Source: Clostridia bacterium | Lineage (GTDB): Bacteria > Bacillota > Clostridia > Christensenellales > UBA1242 | Reading direction: 5' to 3' | Assembly (NCBI GenBank): GCA_017481235.1 | Contig: JAFUPL010000050.1 | Span: 1 to 54,940 of the forward strand | DNA: 54,940 nucleotides | In this document: in pieces, positions 8,568 to 16,033 of the stretch | Position numbering within the stretch: position 1 is the stretch's first letter | How the letters are laid out: each line of letters begins with the position of its first letter | Notes under the pieces: generated by a model | The model's database searches: none | Seen by the model: only the letters and a program-made list of their open reading frames with translations | What the model was told of the DNA's origin: nothing | Program-made: the position numbers and the translations under genes

Positions 8568-9682
8568 TAGATAAAATTCACCCGGAGTTGCTTAGTGAAG
8601 TTACTACTTTAAACACCAAAAGTGTAAATTGTTTTTTGTATGCTAAAAATTTTGACCAATTACAATCAACATTAGACAACAATCATTTAGAATATATTTC
8701 ATATCCTTTTATGAAATGCTTTTTTGTTCATCTTAATAAAGACGATATTTTAAAATTTTCCAAATATGATAGTGTCGATTTTATCACCAAAAGCACTCGC
8801 GTATTTACTCTTATTGACCGCGCAAAGCAATTTATTGGCGTTGACAAATTTAAGTTTAATACTTTTCTACCACCTACTATCGCTTTTATTGACACTGGAA
8901 TTGCTCCACATCTTGATTTAATACTTCCTCGTCCTCGCATTGTGCATTTTAAGGACTTGATTAATAATCGCACATACCCTTACGACGACAATGGTCATGG
9001 CACATTTATAAGTGGAGTTGCTTGCGGTAGTGGAATATGTAGCAATTTTAAATATGCGGGAATATTGCCTAATGCAAACATTGTAATGATTAAAGCATTA
9101 GATAGCAATGGTGAAACCAGTTCGCAAACTATACTTGACGCCATGCAATACATATATGACATACGCAAAATTTACAATATCAAGGTTGTATGTATGAGTT
9201 TTGGTGCGGATTATAGTGGCACTAATGACCCCTTGCAAAAAGGCGCATTAGCGCTATGGAATAGTGGTTTAATTGTAGTTGCCGCCGCGGGAAACAGTGG
9301 TCCAGACAAACAATCTATCAAATCCCCAGGAACAAGTTCCCGAATTATAACCGTTGGTGGTCTTGATGACGGACGAATTGACAATAATATTAAAATTGCC
9401 GACTTTAGTTCACGTGGACCAGCAGATAGCAAATTTAAACCCGACTTAATCGCTCCTAGTGTGGATATAACTTCCACATCCAACAACTTTAAAAGCGGTT
9501 TTTATACTACTATGAGTGGCACAAGCGTTGCCACCCCTATTGTTGCGGGCATATGTGCAATGCTGGTTAGTCAAAACCCAAAATCTAGTCCCGACAAAAT
9601 AAAGCATACCCTACTTAACCTTTGTACTCCCCTAACTCACAACAAAAACGACGAGGGTTTTGGATATATTAAATTTAATTAA
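8564..9682 (+). CDS. Subtilisin-family (S8) serine protease, no signal peptide
   Basis: 372 residues. The catalytic triad is intact: D110 in IAFIDTGI, H145 in DDNGHGTFISG, S321 in MSGTSVATPIVAG; the oxyanion Asn244 lies in AAAGNSGP. Residues 1-100 form an N-terminal domain resembling an inhibitor-type propeptide (FVHLNKDDILKFSKYDSVDF), but there is no signal sequence or TM segment, so it is either an intracellular subtilisin or leaves the cell by a non-Sec route. It overlaps the small upstream gene by 4 bp (ATGA). In Firmicutes, intracellular and spore-associated subtilisins (Isp, CspB types) have related plans; lack of a C-terminal extension argues against CspB. Confidence 0.92.
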   Translation: MIDKIHPELLSEVTTLNTKSVNCFLYAKNFDQLQSTLDNNHLEYISYPFMKCFFVHLNKDDILKFSKYDSVDFITKSTRVFTLIDRAKQFIGVDKFKFNTFLPPTIAFIDTGIAPHLDLILPRPRIVHFKDLINNRTYPYDDNGHGTFISGVACGSGICSNFKYAGILPNANIVMIKALDSNGETSSQTILDAMQYIYDIRKIYNIKVVCMSFGADYSGTNDPLQKGALALWNSGLIVVAAAGNSGPDKQSIKSPGTSSRIITVGGLDDGRIDNNIKIADFSSRGPADSKFKPDLIAPSVDITSTSNNFKSGFYTTMSGTSVATPIVAGICAMLVSQNPKSSPDKIKHTLLNLCTPLTHNKNDEGFGYIKFN

Positions 9683-9696
9683 AATCTGTAAATTGA

Positions 9697-9725
9697 TTGT
9701 AAATTAAAACTTTTTTTGATATTAT
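9697..9725 (+). promoter_or_regulatory. SigA-type promoter, apparently leaderless
   Basis: TTGTAA (9697-9702), 17-bp spacer, TATTAT (9720-9725). The ATG of the next gene is at 9732, exactly where transcription would begin, and there is no ribosome site, so the mRNA is predicted to lack a 5' leader. Confidence 0.65.
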
Positions 9726-9731
9726 TAACTT

Positions 9732-10337
9732 ATGATACAATTTAAAAAAGTTAGTTATACATATTTTAGCAAGTTTTATACTTTGTTTGATTTTAGTTAC
9801 AAGTTTGACGCGGGCAATTATGCCTTAATTGGTGATAATATTAGTGGACCACTTACATTAATACGACTACTTGCCAAACTTGACACATGGTATAAAGGTG
9901 AAATTTTAATTAATAATGTAAGTCTTAAAAAGACAAATTATAAAAAAGACTTTAGTGTAGCATATATTAGCACTACACCTAAGTTTTTTAACAACAAAAC
10001 CGTATTAGACAATGTGTGTTACCCACTAAAATCACGTAATATAAAAAAACAAGAACGAATCAACATCGCCCTTGTAACACTAGCAAATTGGGGTTGGAAA
10101 GATAAGGCAAATATCAAAGTAAAAGATTTATCTAAAACTGACCTTATAAATCTTGCATTAATACGCGCAAGTGTGCGAAAATTAGATTTACTACTTTGTG
10201 AAGATATCTTTGACATACTACCGCCTAATATTTTAGACAAAATTTCCGCTACTACCAAAATTGTTGTATCTAACAAAGAAAATGATTTTGATGATTACAC
10301 AACTCTCATGTTTGGACTTGGAAATTTAAAAGAGTAA
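9732..10337 (+). CDS. Degenerate ABC-type ATPase domain protein
   Basis: 201 residues with the overall plan of an ABC transporter ATPase: aromatic A-loop (VSYTYFSKFYTLFDF), a Walker A position GDNISGPLTLI, a Q-loop-like VAYISTTPKFF, a signature position DLSKTDLINLALIRA and a Walker B-like DLLLCEDIFD. Nearly every catalytic motif is altered: Walker A lacks the invariant Lys (GP instead of GK), LSGGQ is replaced by LSKTD and the switch His is not evident. It probably cannot hydrolyse ATP and may be a regulatory or structural remnant. No permease gene is nearby. It has its own leaderless promoter and is followed by a terminator. Confidence 0.65.
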   Translation: MIQFKKVSYTYFSKFYTLFDFSYKFDAGNYALIGDNISGPLTLIRLLAKLDTWYKGEILINNVSLKKTNYKKDFSVAYISTTPKFFNNKTVLDNVCYPLKSRNIKKQERINIALVTLANWGWKDKANIKVKDLSKTDLINLALIRASVRKLDLLLCEDIFDILPPNILDKISATTKIVVSNKENDFDDYTTLMFGLGNLKE

Positions 10338-10339
10338 AA

Positions 10340-10367
10340 AACAAGACCTAAATAGGCCCTGTTTTTT
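10340..10367. terminator. Bidirectional terminator between convergent genes
   Basis: Imperfect stem AACAAGACCT/AGGCCCTGTT (8 of 10 pairs) with T tract on the plus strand and A tract before it, between the convergent genes ending at 10337 and 10370. Confidence 0.65.
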
Positions 10368-10369
10368 AA

Positions 10370-10720
10370 TTACGCTTCAAAAGTTTCTTCAATTTCGTCT
10401 TCTTTAGGTTTAAGTTTTTTGTTAGCATTTCCTTTTTTTGCAATAAGTTTTTTATTATCATTACGTATAATGTTTGACACTTTTTCCACTGCATCACCTA
10501 CAGCCAAACCAACTTTTGTGTTTTTTGTAACAACAGGTTTTTTGATTCCTGAAATTTTACAATAAGCATCATTAGGACCATTATATCCCGCATCAATTAC
10601 TAACTTAATAGATTCAAAAGATTCAACAGTATCTAATCCCTTAATTGCTTTTTGAACTCCTTTATCGGTTTTCACACCTTCGTCAATACGACCAAATTCG
10701 TATCTTACTAATTTTTTCAT
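10370..10720 (-). CDS. Small basic cytoplasmic protein (unknown)
   Basis: 116 residues, rich in Lys and with an acidic C-terminus (KPKEDEIEETFEA). No signal peptide or TM segment. The region SGIKKPVVTKNTKVGLAVGDAVEKVSN has alternating charge and no family I recognise. A clear promoter and a GGGAGG ribosome site precede it and a terminator follows, so it is a real single-gene transcript. Function unknown. Confidence 0.75.
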   Translation of the reverse strand: MKKLVRYEFGRIDEGVKTDKGVQKAIKGLDTVESFESIKLVIDAGYNGPNDAYCKISGIKKPVVTKNTKVGLAVGDAVEKVSNIIRNDNKKLIAKKGNANKKLKPKEDEIEETFEA

Positions 10721-10746
10721 AATTATATCCTCCCTTCTATACTTAA

Positions 10747-10775
10747 TATATACTAAATTTTAATGGTTTTGTCAA
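10747..10775 (-). promoter_or_regulatory. SigA promoter of the small basic protein gene
   Basis: Minus strand TTGACA (10770-10775), 17-bp spacer, TATATA (10747-10752). Confidence 0.75.
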
Positions 10776-10803
10776 ATAAATTAATTATATTTTTTAAAAT
10801 TTA

Positions 10804-13275
10804 TTATTTAACTACAAAATTTAATTTATTATTTTTGCAATCTACCATAACAGTATTACCGTCTTTAATTTCGCCACGCAAGTACATATCGGCAAGTTCG
10901 TCCTCAATTGCATTGGTAATAAGTCTACGTAATGGTCTTGCGCCATAATCGGCATTTGTACCATTTTTAATCAAATACTTTAGCGTGCTAGCACTAAATT
11001 TAAGAGTAATATTTTTGTCCTTTAAATTTTTGTTAAGTTCGGCAAGCATATTTTTAGCAATTTCACTAACCACATCTTCTCCAAGTTTGTTAAACACAAC
11101 AATATTGTCAATACGGTTGATTAGTTCTGGACGGAAATACTTTTTAAGTTCATCTAATGCCACTTGTTTTAAGTCCATATCCGCTTGAGATTTGTCGCTA
11201 AATCCTAGTTCCATACGCTTGCTATTTAACTTGTCACTACCAACATTAGAATTAAGTACAATAATTGTATTTTTAAAACTTACCACACGACCATGACTAT
11301 CAGTTAACCTGCCATCTTCCAAGATTTGAAGCAACATATTAAATACATCTGGGTGTGCCTTTTCAATTTCGTCCAAAAGCACTACGCTATATGGTTTGCG
11401 ACGCACTTGCTCAGTTAATTGTCCGCCATCATCAAAACCAACATATCCTGGAGGAGAACCAATAAGTTTTGACACGCTATGTGCTTCCATATATTCACTC
11501 ATATCTAGCCTAATCATTTTGTCGTCGCTATCAAACAATGCGTTTGCAAGTGCTTTACAAAGTTCGGTTTTACCAACGCCCGTTGTACCTAGGAACAAAA
11601 AACTTCCAATCGGACGGCGTGCGTCACGCATACCAATACGACCGCGACGAATTGCCTTAGATACAACTTTGATTGCCTCATCTTGACCTTTAACACGTTC
11701 ACTTAAAGTAGTTTCCAATTTTAGCAATTTTTCACTTTCGCCTTCAGTTACTTTTGTAATAGGTATACCCGTCCACTTGCTAACCACTTCAGCAATCTCC
11801 TCTTCCCCAATCTCTGCTGGAGTTTCAGGTTGAGTGCTTGGTGAATTTTTAAGTTCTTCAAGTTGTTTTTTGATATCACTTATTTCGTCGCGAAGTTTAC
11901 TTGCTTTTTCAAAGTCTTCTTGAGTTACCGCATCTTCTTTGTTTGCGTTAAGTTGACTTAATTTGTCTTTTAATTCTTTTTCTTGTGTGCTTGAATAGTT
12001 GTTTTTAACTTTTGCCCTTGATGATGCTTCGTCAATTAGGTCAATTGCCTTATCTGGCAAACTTCTATCTAAAATATACTTGTCTGAAAGTTTAACCGCT
12101 GATACAATTGCCTCATCAGTGATTTTAACCTTATGAAACGCCTCGTAACTATCACGCAATCCTTTAAGAATAGTAATTGTATCATCTACACTAGGCGGAT
12201 TAACCATAATAGGTTGAAAACGACGCTCCAGTGCCTTGTCTTGTTCAATGTATTTGCGATATTCGTCGGTGGTAGTTGCTCCAATTGTTTGCATTTCGCC
12301 TCGTGCAAGATATGGTTTAATCATATCCGCTGGTGAAGTTTCGCCTTTGTCACTACCCGCTTGCGCAAGTGTGTGAATTTCATCAATAAATACTATTATA
12401 TTTTTACTGGTCATAATTGTTTCAATAGCATTTTTTAACTTTTCTTCCATGCTTCCGCGATACTTAGTGCCCGCCATAAGTCCACCAATATCAAGACTAT
12501 ATATTGTTTTGCCTTTTAAAATTTGAGGGACATCACCCGCTACAATTTTTTGCGCCAAACCTTCAACAATTGCCGATTTACCAACGCCCGCTTCACCAAT
12601 AAGTACTGGGTTGTTTTTGGTTTTACGGCACAAAATTTCAATCACACGTTCAATTTCGGCGTCACGTCCAATAATAGGGTCAATTTTACCTTGTTTTGCC
12701 CTTAATGTCACATCACTTCCCATTTGCAAAAGTTCGTCACTTAACTCACTAGTATGCACATCTGGAGTAGTTGCAAAATCCTCTTCTGCTTGTTTGTTAA
12801 TTTTTCCAACGCGAACAAATCCTTCGTCATTAAATCCATTTTGAGGTTGTTGCTTAGTTGATATAATGGCAAGCATTTTAGAACGCATTTCATACACGTT
12901 AAGTTTTAATGCTCCCGCCAAAATTTGAATAGCATAACTATCGTTTTGTGACAAAAGTGAAACTAGCATATGTTCGGTGCTAATATAGTTAGTGCCAGTG
13001 CGCTTTGCCACTTCATTTGAAATCACAAACAATTCTTTTGCCCTAGGCGAAAAGTCGCCAACACGTGCACCAAATCCGCTACCCATATTGTCAAGCACTT
13101 GCTCCATCACACTGGTTGTAACCTTATATGATTTTAATAATTTTGATGCTTGACAATCAACTTTAGTAAGTCCGTATAATATATGTTCTGTACCAATTGG
13201 ATTGCCATATTTACGTGCAACACTTTGCGCATACTGAATACTTTTGTTTGCTAAATCCGTTAAATTATATATCAT
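10804..13275 (-). CDS. clpC: ATP-dependent Clp protease ATPase subunit ClpC
   Basis: 823 residues, normal for ClpC. Order: two Clp-N repeats (1-145), first AAA+ domain with Walker A GEAGVGKS (227-234) and Walker B IIVFIDE (293-299), the middle domain with the UVR-like stretch [20 protein letters not shown] (451-470), second AAA+ domain with Walker A GTTGVGKT (563-570) and Walker B VVLLDE (631-636), then the small C-terminal domain. The hexamer unfolds substrates and feeds them to ClpP; in Firmicutes it also degrades CtsR and recognises phospho-arginine tags. It is the last gene of the ctsR operon, 178 bp after mcsB; that gap is nearly pure A/T with no clear extra promoter. Ribosome site AAAGGAGAAA. 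Confidence 0.97.
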   Translation of the reverse strand: MIYNLTDLANKSIQYAQSVARKYGNPIGTEHILYGLTKVDCQASKLLKSYKVTTSVMEQVLDNMGSGFGARVGDFSPRAKELFVISNEVAKRTGTNYISTEHMLVSLLSQNDSYAIQILAGALKLNVYEMRSKMLAIISTKQQPQNGFNDEGFVRVGKINKQAEEDFATTPDVHTSELSDELLQMGSDVTLRAKQGKIDPIIGRDAEIERVIEILCRKTKNNPVLIGEAGVGKSAIVEGLAQKIVAGDVPQILKGKTIYSLDIGGLMAGTKYRGSMEEKLKNAIETIMTSKNIIVFIDEIHTLAQAGSDKGETSPADMIKPYLARGEMQTIGATTTDEYRKYIEQDKALERRFQPIMVNPPSVDDTITILKGLRDSYEAFHKVKITDEAIVSAVKLSDKYILDRSLPDKAIDLIDEASSRAKVKNNYSSTQEKELKDKLSQLNANKEDAVTQEDFEKASKLRDEISDIKKQLEELKNSPSTQPETPAEIGEEEIAEVVSKWTGIPITKVTEGESEKLLKLETTLSERVKGQDEAIKVVSKAIRRGRIGMRDARRPIGSFLFLGTTGVGKTELCKALANALFDSDDKMIRLDMSEYMEAHSVSKLIGSPPGYVGFDDGGQLTEQVRRKPYSVVLLDEIEKAHPDVFNMLLQILEDGRLTDSHGRVVSFKNTIIVLNSNVGSDKLNSKRMELGFSDKSQADMDLKQVALDELKKYFRPELINRIDNIVVFNKLGEDVVSEIAKNMLAELNKNLKDKNITLKFSASTLKYLIKNGTNADYGARPLRRLITNAIEDELADMYLRGEIKDGNTVMVDCKNNKLNFVVK

Positions 13276-13453
13276 ATTTTCTCCTTTTTATTTTTTACAA
13301 ATTATTAAAATATAATTAATAAATTAATTAAATTATTTTAATAATATTTACAATTAAAACAATTAATAATTGTATTGTTTTTAATCTGTTTTATAGTTTT
13401 TTTTAATTTAAATTTAATTAATTTTATTTTTTTATTATTTTTTTACTAATTTT

Positions 13454-14362
13454 TTATTTGAATATTTTTTGTAATTCAGTTGCTAATTGCTTAAAATCAT
13501 TTTCATATAATTTCACGCAATTTAATGCCTGATTTATTTGATTGCTTGTCAACTGAGTTTCAATTCCAGCATTAAATCCAACTAAAATATCACCAAGCAA
13601 AACATATGCTTCACTTACGCTAATTTTTAAACAATTATTTAATATTGCTTTTGCTCTACGAAATTTGTCTTCAACATCGTCACTGTCGTTTGATAGTTTC
13701 TTAGCGGTTTCAATTTCAAGTTTTATAAGTTTGTCGATATATGTTTTTGTAAGTTCGCAAATTTGTTTTTCGGTGTATCCCAAGGTTGCCCTAGTTCTAA
13801 TTACACATAATCCACTTTGACGGTCTAAATATGTTAAATCAAAAACCAGTTTTTCATTAGCGTTTGGAAGTTTGTCCAATGCATAAATTTGTGCAAGGGA
13901 AGGCAATATTACTTTAGTTTCAATGCTCATTCCGCTTCCAATACTTTTGATATCTGGTGTTAAAAATCCATATTTATCATTATATGCAAAATGTAATTTA
14001 TTACACAACTTTTTATCTACTTCTTTTGCTTTTGAATACGCCTCATAAATATTGTGGTGCTTTGAAAATATTTCAATATGATTTTTATTATTGATTTGAA
14101 CGGTTACATCATTGTCATGCGCACATCCTTGATTAGAACTCGCATACACAAAATCATGCTCAAGCATATCACTTGCTATCAAGTTGCCAACCACCTTTTT
14201 GCTCATTTCACTTAAAGGTACACACTTTAATCCACAAGCATTAGTCGCATTAAGGCATAGTTTTAATATTTCTTTTTGTTGTTCATCATAAATATTTGTT
14301 TCAAACTTACAATCTTTTAAGTTTCTTACAAACTTAACTTTTGAATATATTATATTACTCAC
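13454..14362 (-). CDS. mcsB: McsB-like protein, probably a kinase-dead (pseudo) protein-arginine kinase
   Basis: 302 residues against about 350-363 for active McsB. Position in the operon, the 8-bp overlap with mcsA and alignable segments (FAYNDKYGFLT, ATLGYTEKQI, the C-terminal helices) identify it as McsB. The phosphagen-kinase active site is gone: the SSRIR motif reads YSKVK (6-10), NEEDH reads NNKNH (91-95), the segment with catalytic Cys (CPTNVGTGLRAS in B. subtilis) reads PDIKSIGSGMSI (about 136-147), and GEGSEAVGNIFQISNQ is replaced by unrelated sequence. The last 50 residues are also missing. Arginine phosphorylation of CtsR is therefore unlikely; a scaffold role with McsA and ClpC is the inference. 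Confidence 0.8.
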   Translation of the reverse strand: MSNIIYSKVKFVRNLKDCKFETNIYDEQQKEILKLCLNATNACGLKCVPLSEMSKKVVGNLIASDMLEHDFVYASSNQGCAHDNDVTVQINNKNHIEIFSKHHNIYEAYSKAKEVDKKLCNKLHFAYNDKYGFLTPDIKSIGSGMSIETKVILPSLAQIYALDKLPNANEKLVFDLTYLDRQSGLCVIRTRATLGYTEKQICELTKTYIDKLIKLEIETAKKLSNDSDDVEDKFRRAKAILNNCLKISVSEAYVLLGDILVGFNAGIETQLTSNQINQALNCVKLYENDFKQLATELQKIFK

Positions 14363-14858
14363 CTTGCAACTCCTTAGTCAACTTTTTAATTTCTTTGTTG
14401 ATTACACCCGCGTCTTCATAACGTTCTTCTTTAATTGCTTTTTGCAAGTCCGCTTTTAAATTGGTCAGTTTTTGCTCTTTTGTAAGTGCTTTCTTTTGGT
14501 TTCCAACTTTAAATTCAATATTGTCAATTTTGTTTTCAGTGTATGGTTGAATACGTTTTACAATGTCCTCAATTTCTTCCTCAAATGTATTATAGCACTC
14601 ATCACAACCAAGTTCGCCCAACTTTTTAAATTGACTTAAACTCCAATTACATTTAGGACAAAATTTGTCGTCAAAATCATCAAATCCTAAAAAGTTAGTA
14701 AGACTTCTAAATTCATCAAAAATAGAATTGTAGGTTTTATTTAATACTCCCTCTTTTGTTGCACATTCTTCACATAGATGAGTAGATTTAACCTCACCAT
14801 TTATTACAAGCGTAGAATGATAACACGCTTCATGTTTTTTACATTTATCACACAACAT
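14355..14858 (-). CDS. mcsA: McsA, zinc-finger activator/adaptor of the CtsR operon
   Basis: 167 residues with four CxxC pairs: C3/C6, C29/C32, C67/C70 and C85/C88, which bind two zinc ions in known McsA proteins. The C-terminus carries a UVR domain (about 128-165, NLKADLQKAIKEERYEDAGV) that docks on ClpC or McsB. In B. subtilis McsA activates McsB and acts in heat and heavy-metal stress. It lies between ctsR (2-bp gap) and mcsB (8-bp overlap), consistent with tight coupling. All metal-ligand cysteines are present even though its partner McsB looks inactive. Confidence 0.93.
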   Translation of the reverse strand: MLCDKCKKHEACYHSTLVINGEVKSTHLCEECATKEGVLNKTYNSIFDEFRSLTNFLGFDDFDDKFCPKCNWSLSQFKKLGELGCDECYNTFEEEIEDIVKRIQPYTENKIDNIEFKVGNQKKALTKEQKLTNLKADLQKAIKEERYEDAGVINKEIKKLTKELQGE

Positions 14859-14860
14859 AA

Positions 14861-15313
14861 TTAACTCCTTTTCATTATCTCTATTATAATCTCTTTTAGT
14901 ATATTTGCTCTTAGCATTTCTTCCATATTAAGCGGATTATTCAGTGCTTTTGTCGAAAGTGCTCGTTTTAATATTTGATTTTCACTTATAGTTAGCATTT
15001 TTCTTGATAGCAGATTATCTAATATTTGACCACCATCAGTTTCAGTCAATGGTTGCGAACACAGATTTATCAAATTTTGCAAATTAGCATTATTATTGCT
15101 TAATCTAGTTACTTTAATAAATCCTGCCCCTCCTCGCACGCTTTCAATAACGTAACCATTATTGACCGTAAATCTAGTGTTAAGCACATAATTAATTTGA
15201 CTAGGCGCACATGCAAAAAACTTTGCCAAATCATTACGACTAAGTTCAATAAAACTATCTTGCGCCAATGTCTTTAGTATAAATTGCTCAATTATGTCAC
15301 TTCTACTTGCCAT
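14861..15313 (-). CDS. ctsR: Transcriptional repressor CtsR
   Basis: 150 residues. The N-terminal winged helix-turn-helix shows SDIIEQFILKTLAQ and the hallmark SQINYVLNTRFTVNNGYVIE and RGGAGFI, the glycine-rich wing that senses heat in CtsR. It represses class III heat-shock genes by binding the tandem heptad GGTCAAA/AGTCAAA. The frame opens further upstream, but the ATG at 15313 is chosen because GGGAGGG lies 7 nt before it and family members start there. A matching operator sits just downstream of its own promoter (15403-15419), so it is autoregulated together with mcsA, mcsB and clpC. Confidence 0.95.
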   Translation of the reverse strand: MASRSDIIEQFILKTLAQDSFIELSRNDLAKFFACAPSQINYVLNTRFTVNNGYVIESVRGGAGFIKVTRLSNNNANLQNLINLCSQPLTETDGGQILDNLLSRKMLTISENQILKRALSTKALNNPLNMEEMLRANILKEIIIEIMKRS

Positions 15314-15333
15314 ATATTTACCCTCCCAATTAA

Positions 15334-15390
15334 ATTTTGTCACACCGACCAAGTGTTACTAACACGAGCGGTGTGTATCTCACTCAATAT
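15334..15390. repeat. Diverged half-copy of the TTGTCATACC palindromic repeat, in the ctsR leader
   Basis: Plus strand reads ATTTTGTCACACCGACC then GTGTGTATCTCAC, matching the left arm of the palindromic element at 46089-46241 (ATTTTGTCATACCGACTGG ... GAGTGTATCTGG) with several changes. It lies between the CtsR operator and the ctsR start codon, so it is transcribed as part of the 5' leader. Confidence 0.5.
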
Positions 15391-15402
15391 TAAAGGTTTC
15401 AA

Positions 15403-15419
15403 GTTTGACTTTCTTTGAC
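15403..15419 (-). promoter_or_regulatory. CtsR operator (perfect direct heptad repeat)
   Basis: Minus strand GGTCAAAGAAAGTCAAA, an exact match to the CtsR consensus (GGTCAAA, 3 nt, RGTCAAA). It starts 11 bp downstream of the -10 box, where bound CtsR would block initiation or escape. Confidence 0.95.
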
Positions 15420-15429
15420 CTTTAATACT

Positions 15430-15458
15430 ATTATAATACCCAAATTTTCGTTTGTCAA
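15430..15458 (-). promoter_or_regulatory. SigA promoter of the ctsR-mcsA-mcsB-clpC operon
   Basis: Minus strand TTGACA (15453-15458), 17-bp spacer, TATAAT (15430-15435): a consensus promoter directly upstream of the CtsR box. Confidence 0.92.
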
Positions 15459-15496
15459 CCAATTTTGCCAAAAATTTTTAAAATTTTTTTATACAC

Positions 15497-15528
15497 AAAA
15501 AACCCGTCCTTATAAAGAACGAGTTTTT
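15497..15528 (-). terminator. Intrinsic terminator of the HTH-protease operon
   Basis: AAAACTCGTTCTT/AGGACGGGTTTT stem with G-T pairs and a TATA loop, then six T on the minus strand, 10 bp after the stop of the small membrane protein gene. Confidence 0.8.
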
Positions 15529-15538
15529 ATTGATTTAA

Positions 15539-16024
15539 TTAAAATATGGCTTTAAATATCATCCCCGCCACTATATAACTTAATAATAGTGCCGTCACAA
15601 GAATTTCAATGGAAATAATAACTTTCAGATACCATTTATCAATTTGACGCACTATCATAGCGTTTGTAAATGCCAGTCCTCCACCTATTCCGCCTACAAA
15701 TGCACCAGCAATTACACTTTTATTTATAATCCCAAATGTTAAGCACGCTACAAGGATTGATAATGATAAAACAATTTCGTACCATGTTAACTTTCGTGCG
15801 ACTTCAATGGTTTGACCAAAAGCATTAATAGTAATGCCTATTAACTGATTGCCCTTAATGGTAAACTTCTCTACCACATCATCTTTTTTATATTCATAAA
15901 CACTACGTTTAATTTTGGTTAAAATTACTCCATCATATACAATTGTACGTTTACCCGTCCAAAAACTCTCTTCAAACTCCAATACCTTATTATTGGTTTG
16001 TTCATTATTAATTGTAACTTTCAT
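15539..16024 (-). CDS. Three-TM membrane protein following the HTH-protease gene (unknown)
   Basis: 161 residues. The N-terminal 78 residues are soluble and beta-rich (EESFWTGKRTIVYDGVILTK), followed by three hydrophobic segments at about 80-98, 103-123 (Gly-rich AGAFVGGIGGGLAF) and 133-158. It starts 9 bp after the stop of the 1145-residue HTH/protease protein with a TAGGAGAAAA ribosome site and shares its terminator, so the two are co-transcribed; it may be the membrane partner or the immunity or anchor component of that protein. No known family recognised. Confidence 0.75.
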   Translation of the reverse strand: MKVTINNEQTNNKVLEFEESFWTGKRTIVYDGVILTKIKRSVYEYKKDDVVEKFTIKGNQLIGITINAFGQTIEVARKLTWYEIVLSLSILVACLTFGIINKSVIAGAFVGGIGGGLAFTNAMIVRQIDKWYLKVIISIEILVTALLLSYIVAGMIFKAIF

Positions 16025-16033
16025 ACTTTTCTC

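Noticed and set aside
13276-13453. Separate promoter or small gene between mcsB and clpC
   Set aside because: Nearly pure A/T sequence; many hexamers resemble -10 boxes but none has a convincing -35, and no start with ribosome site other than clpC exists.
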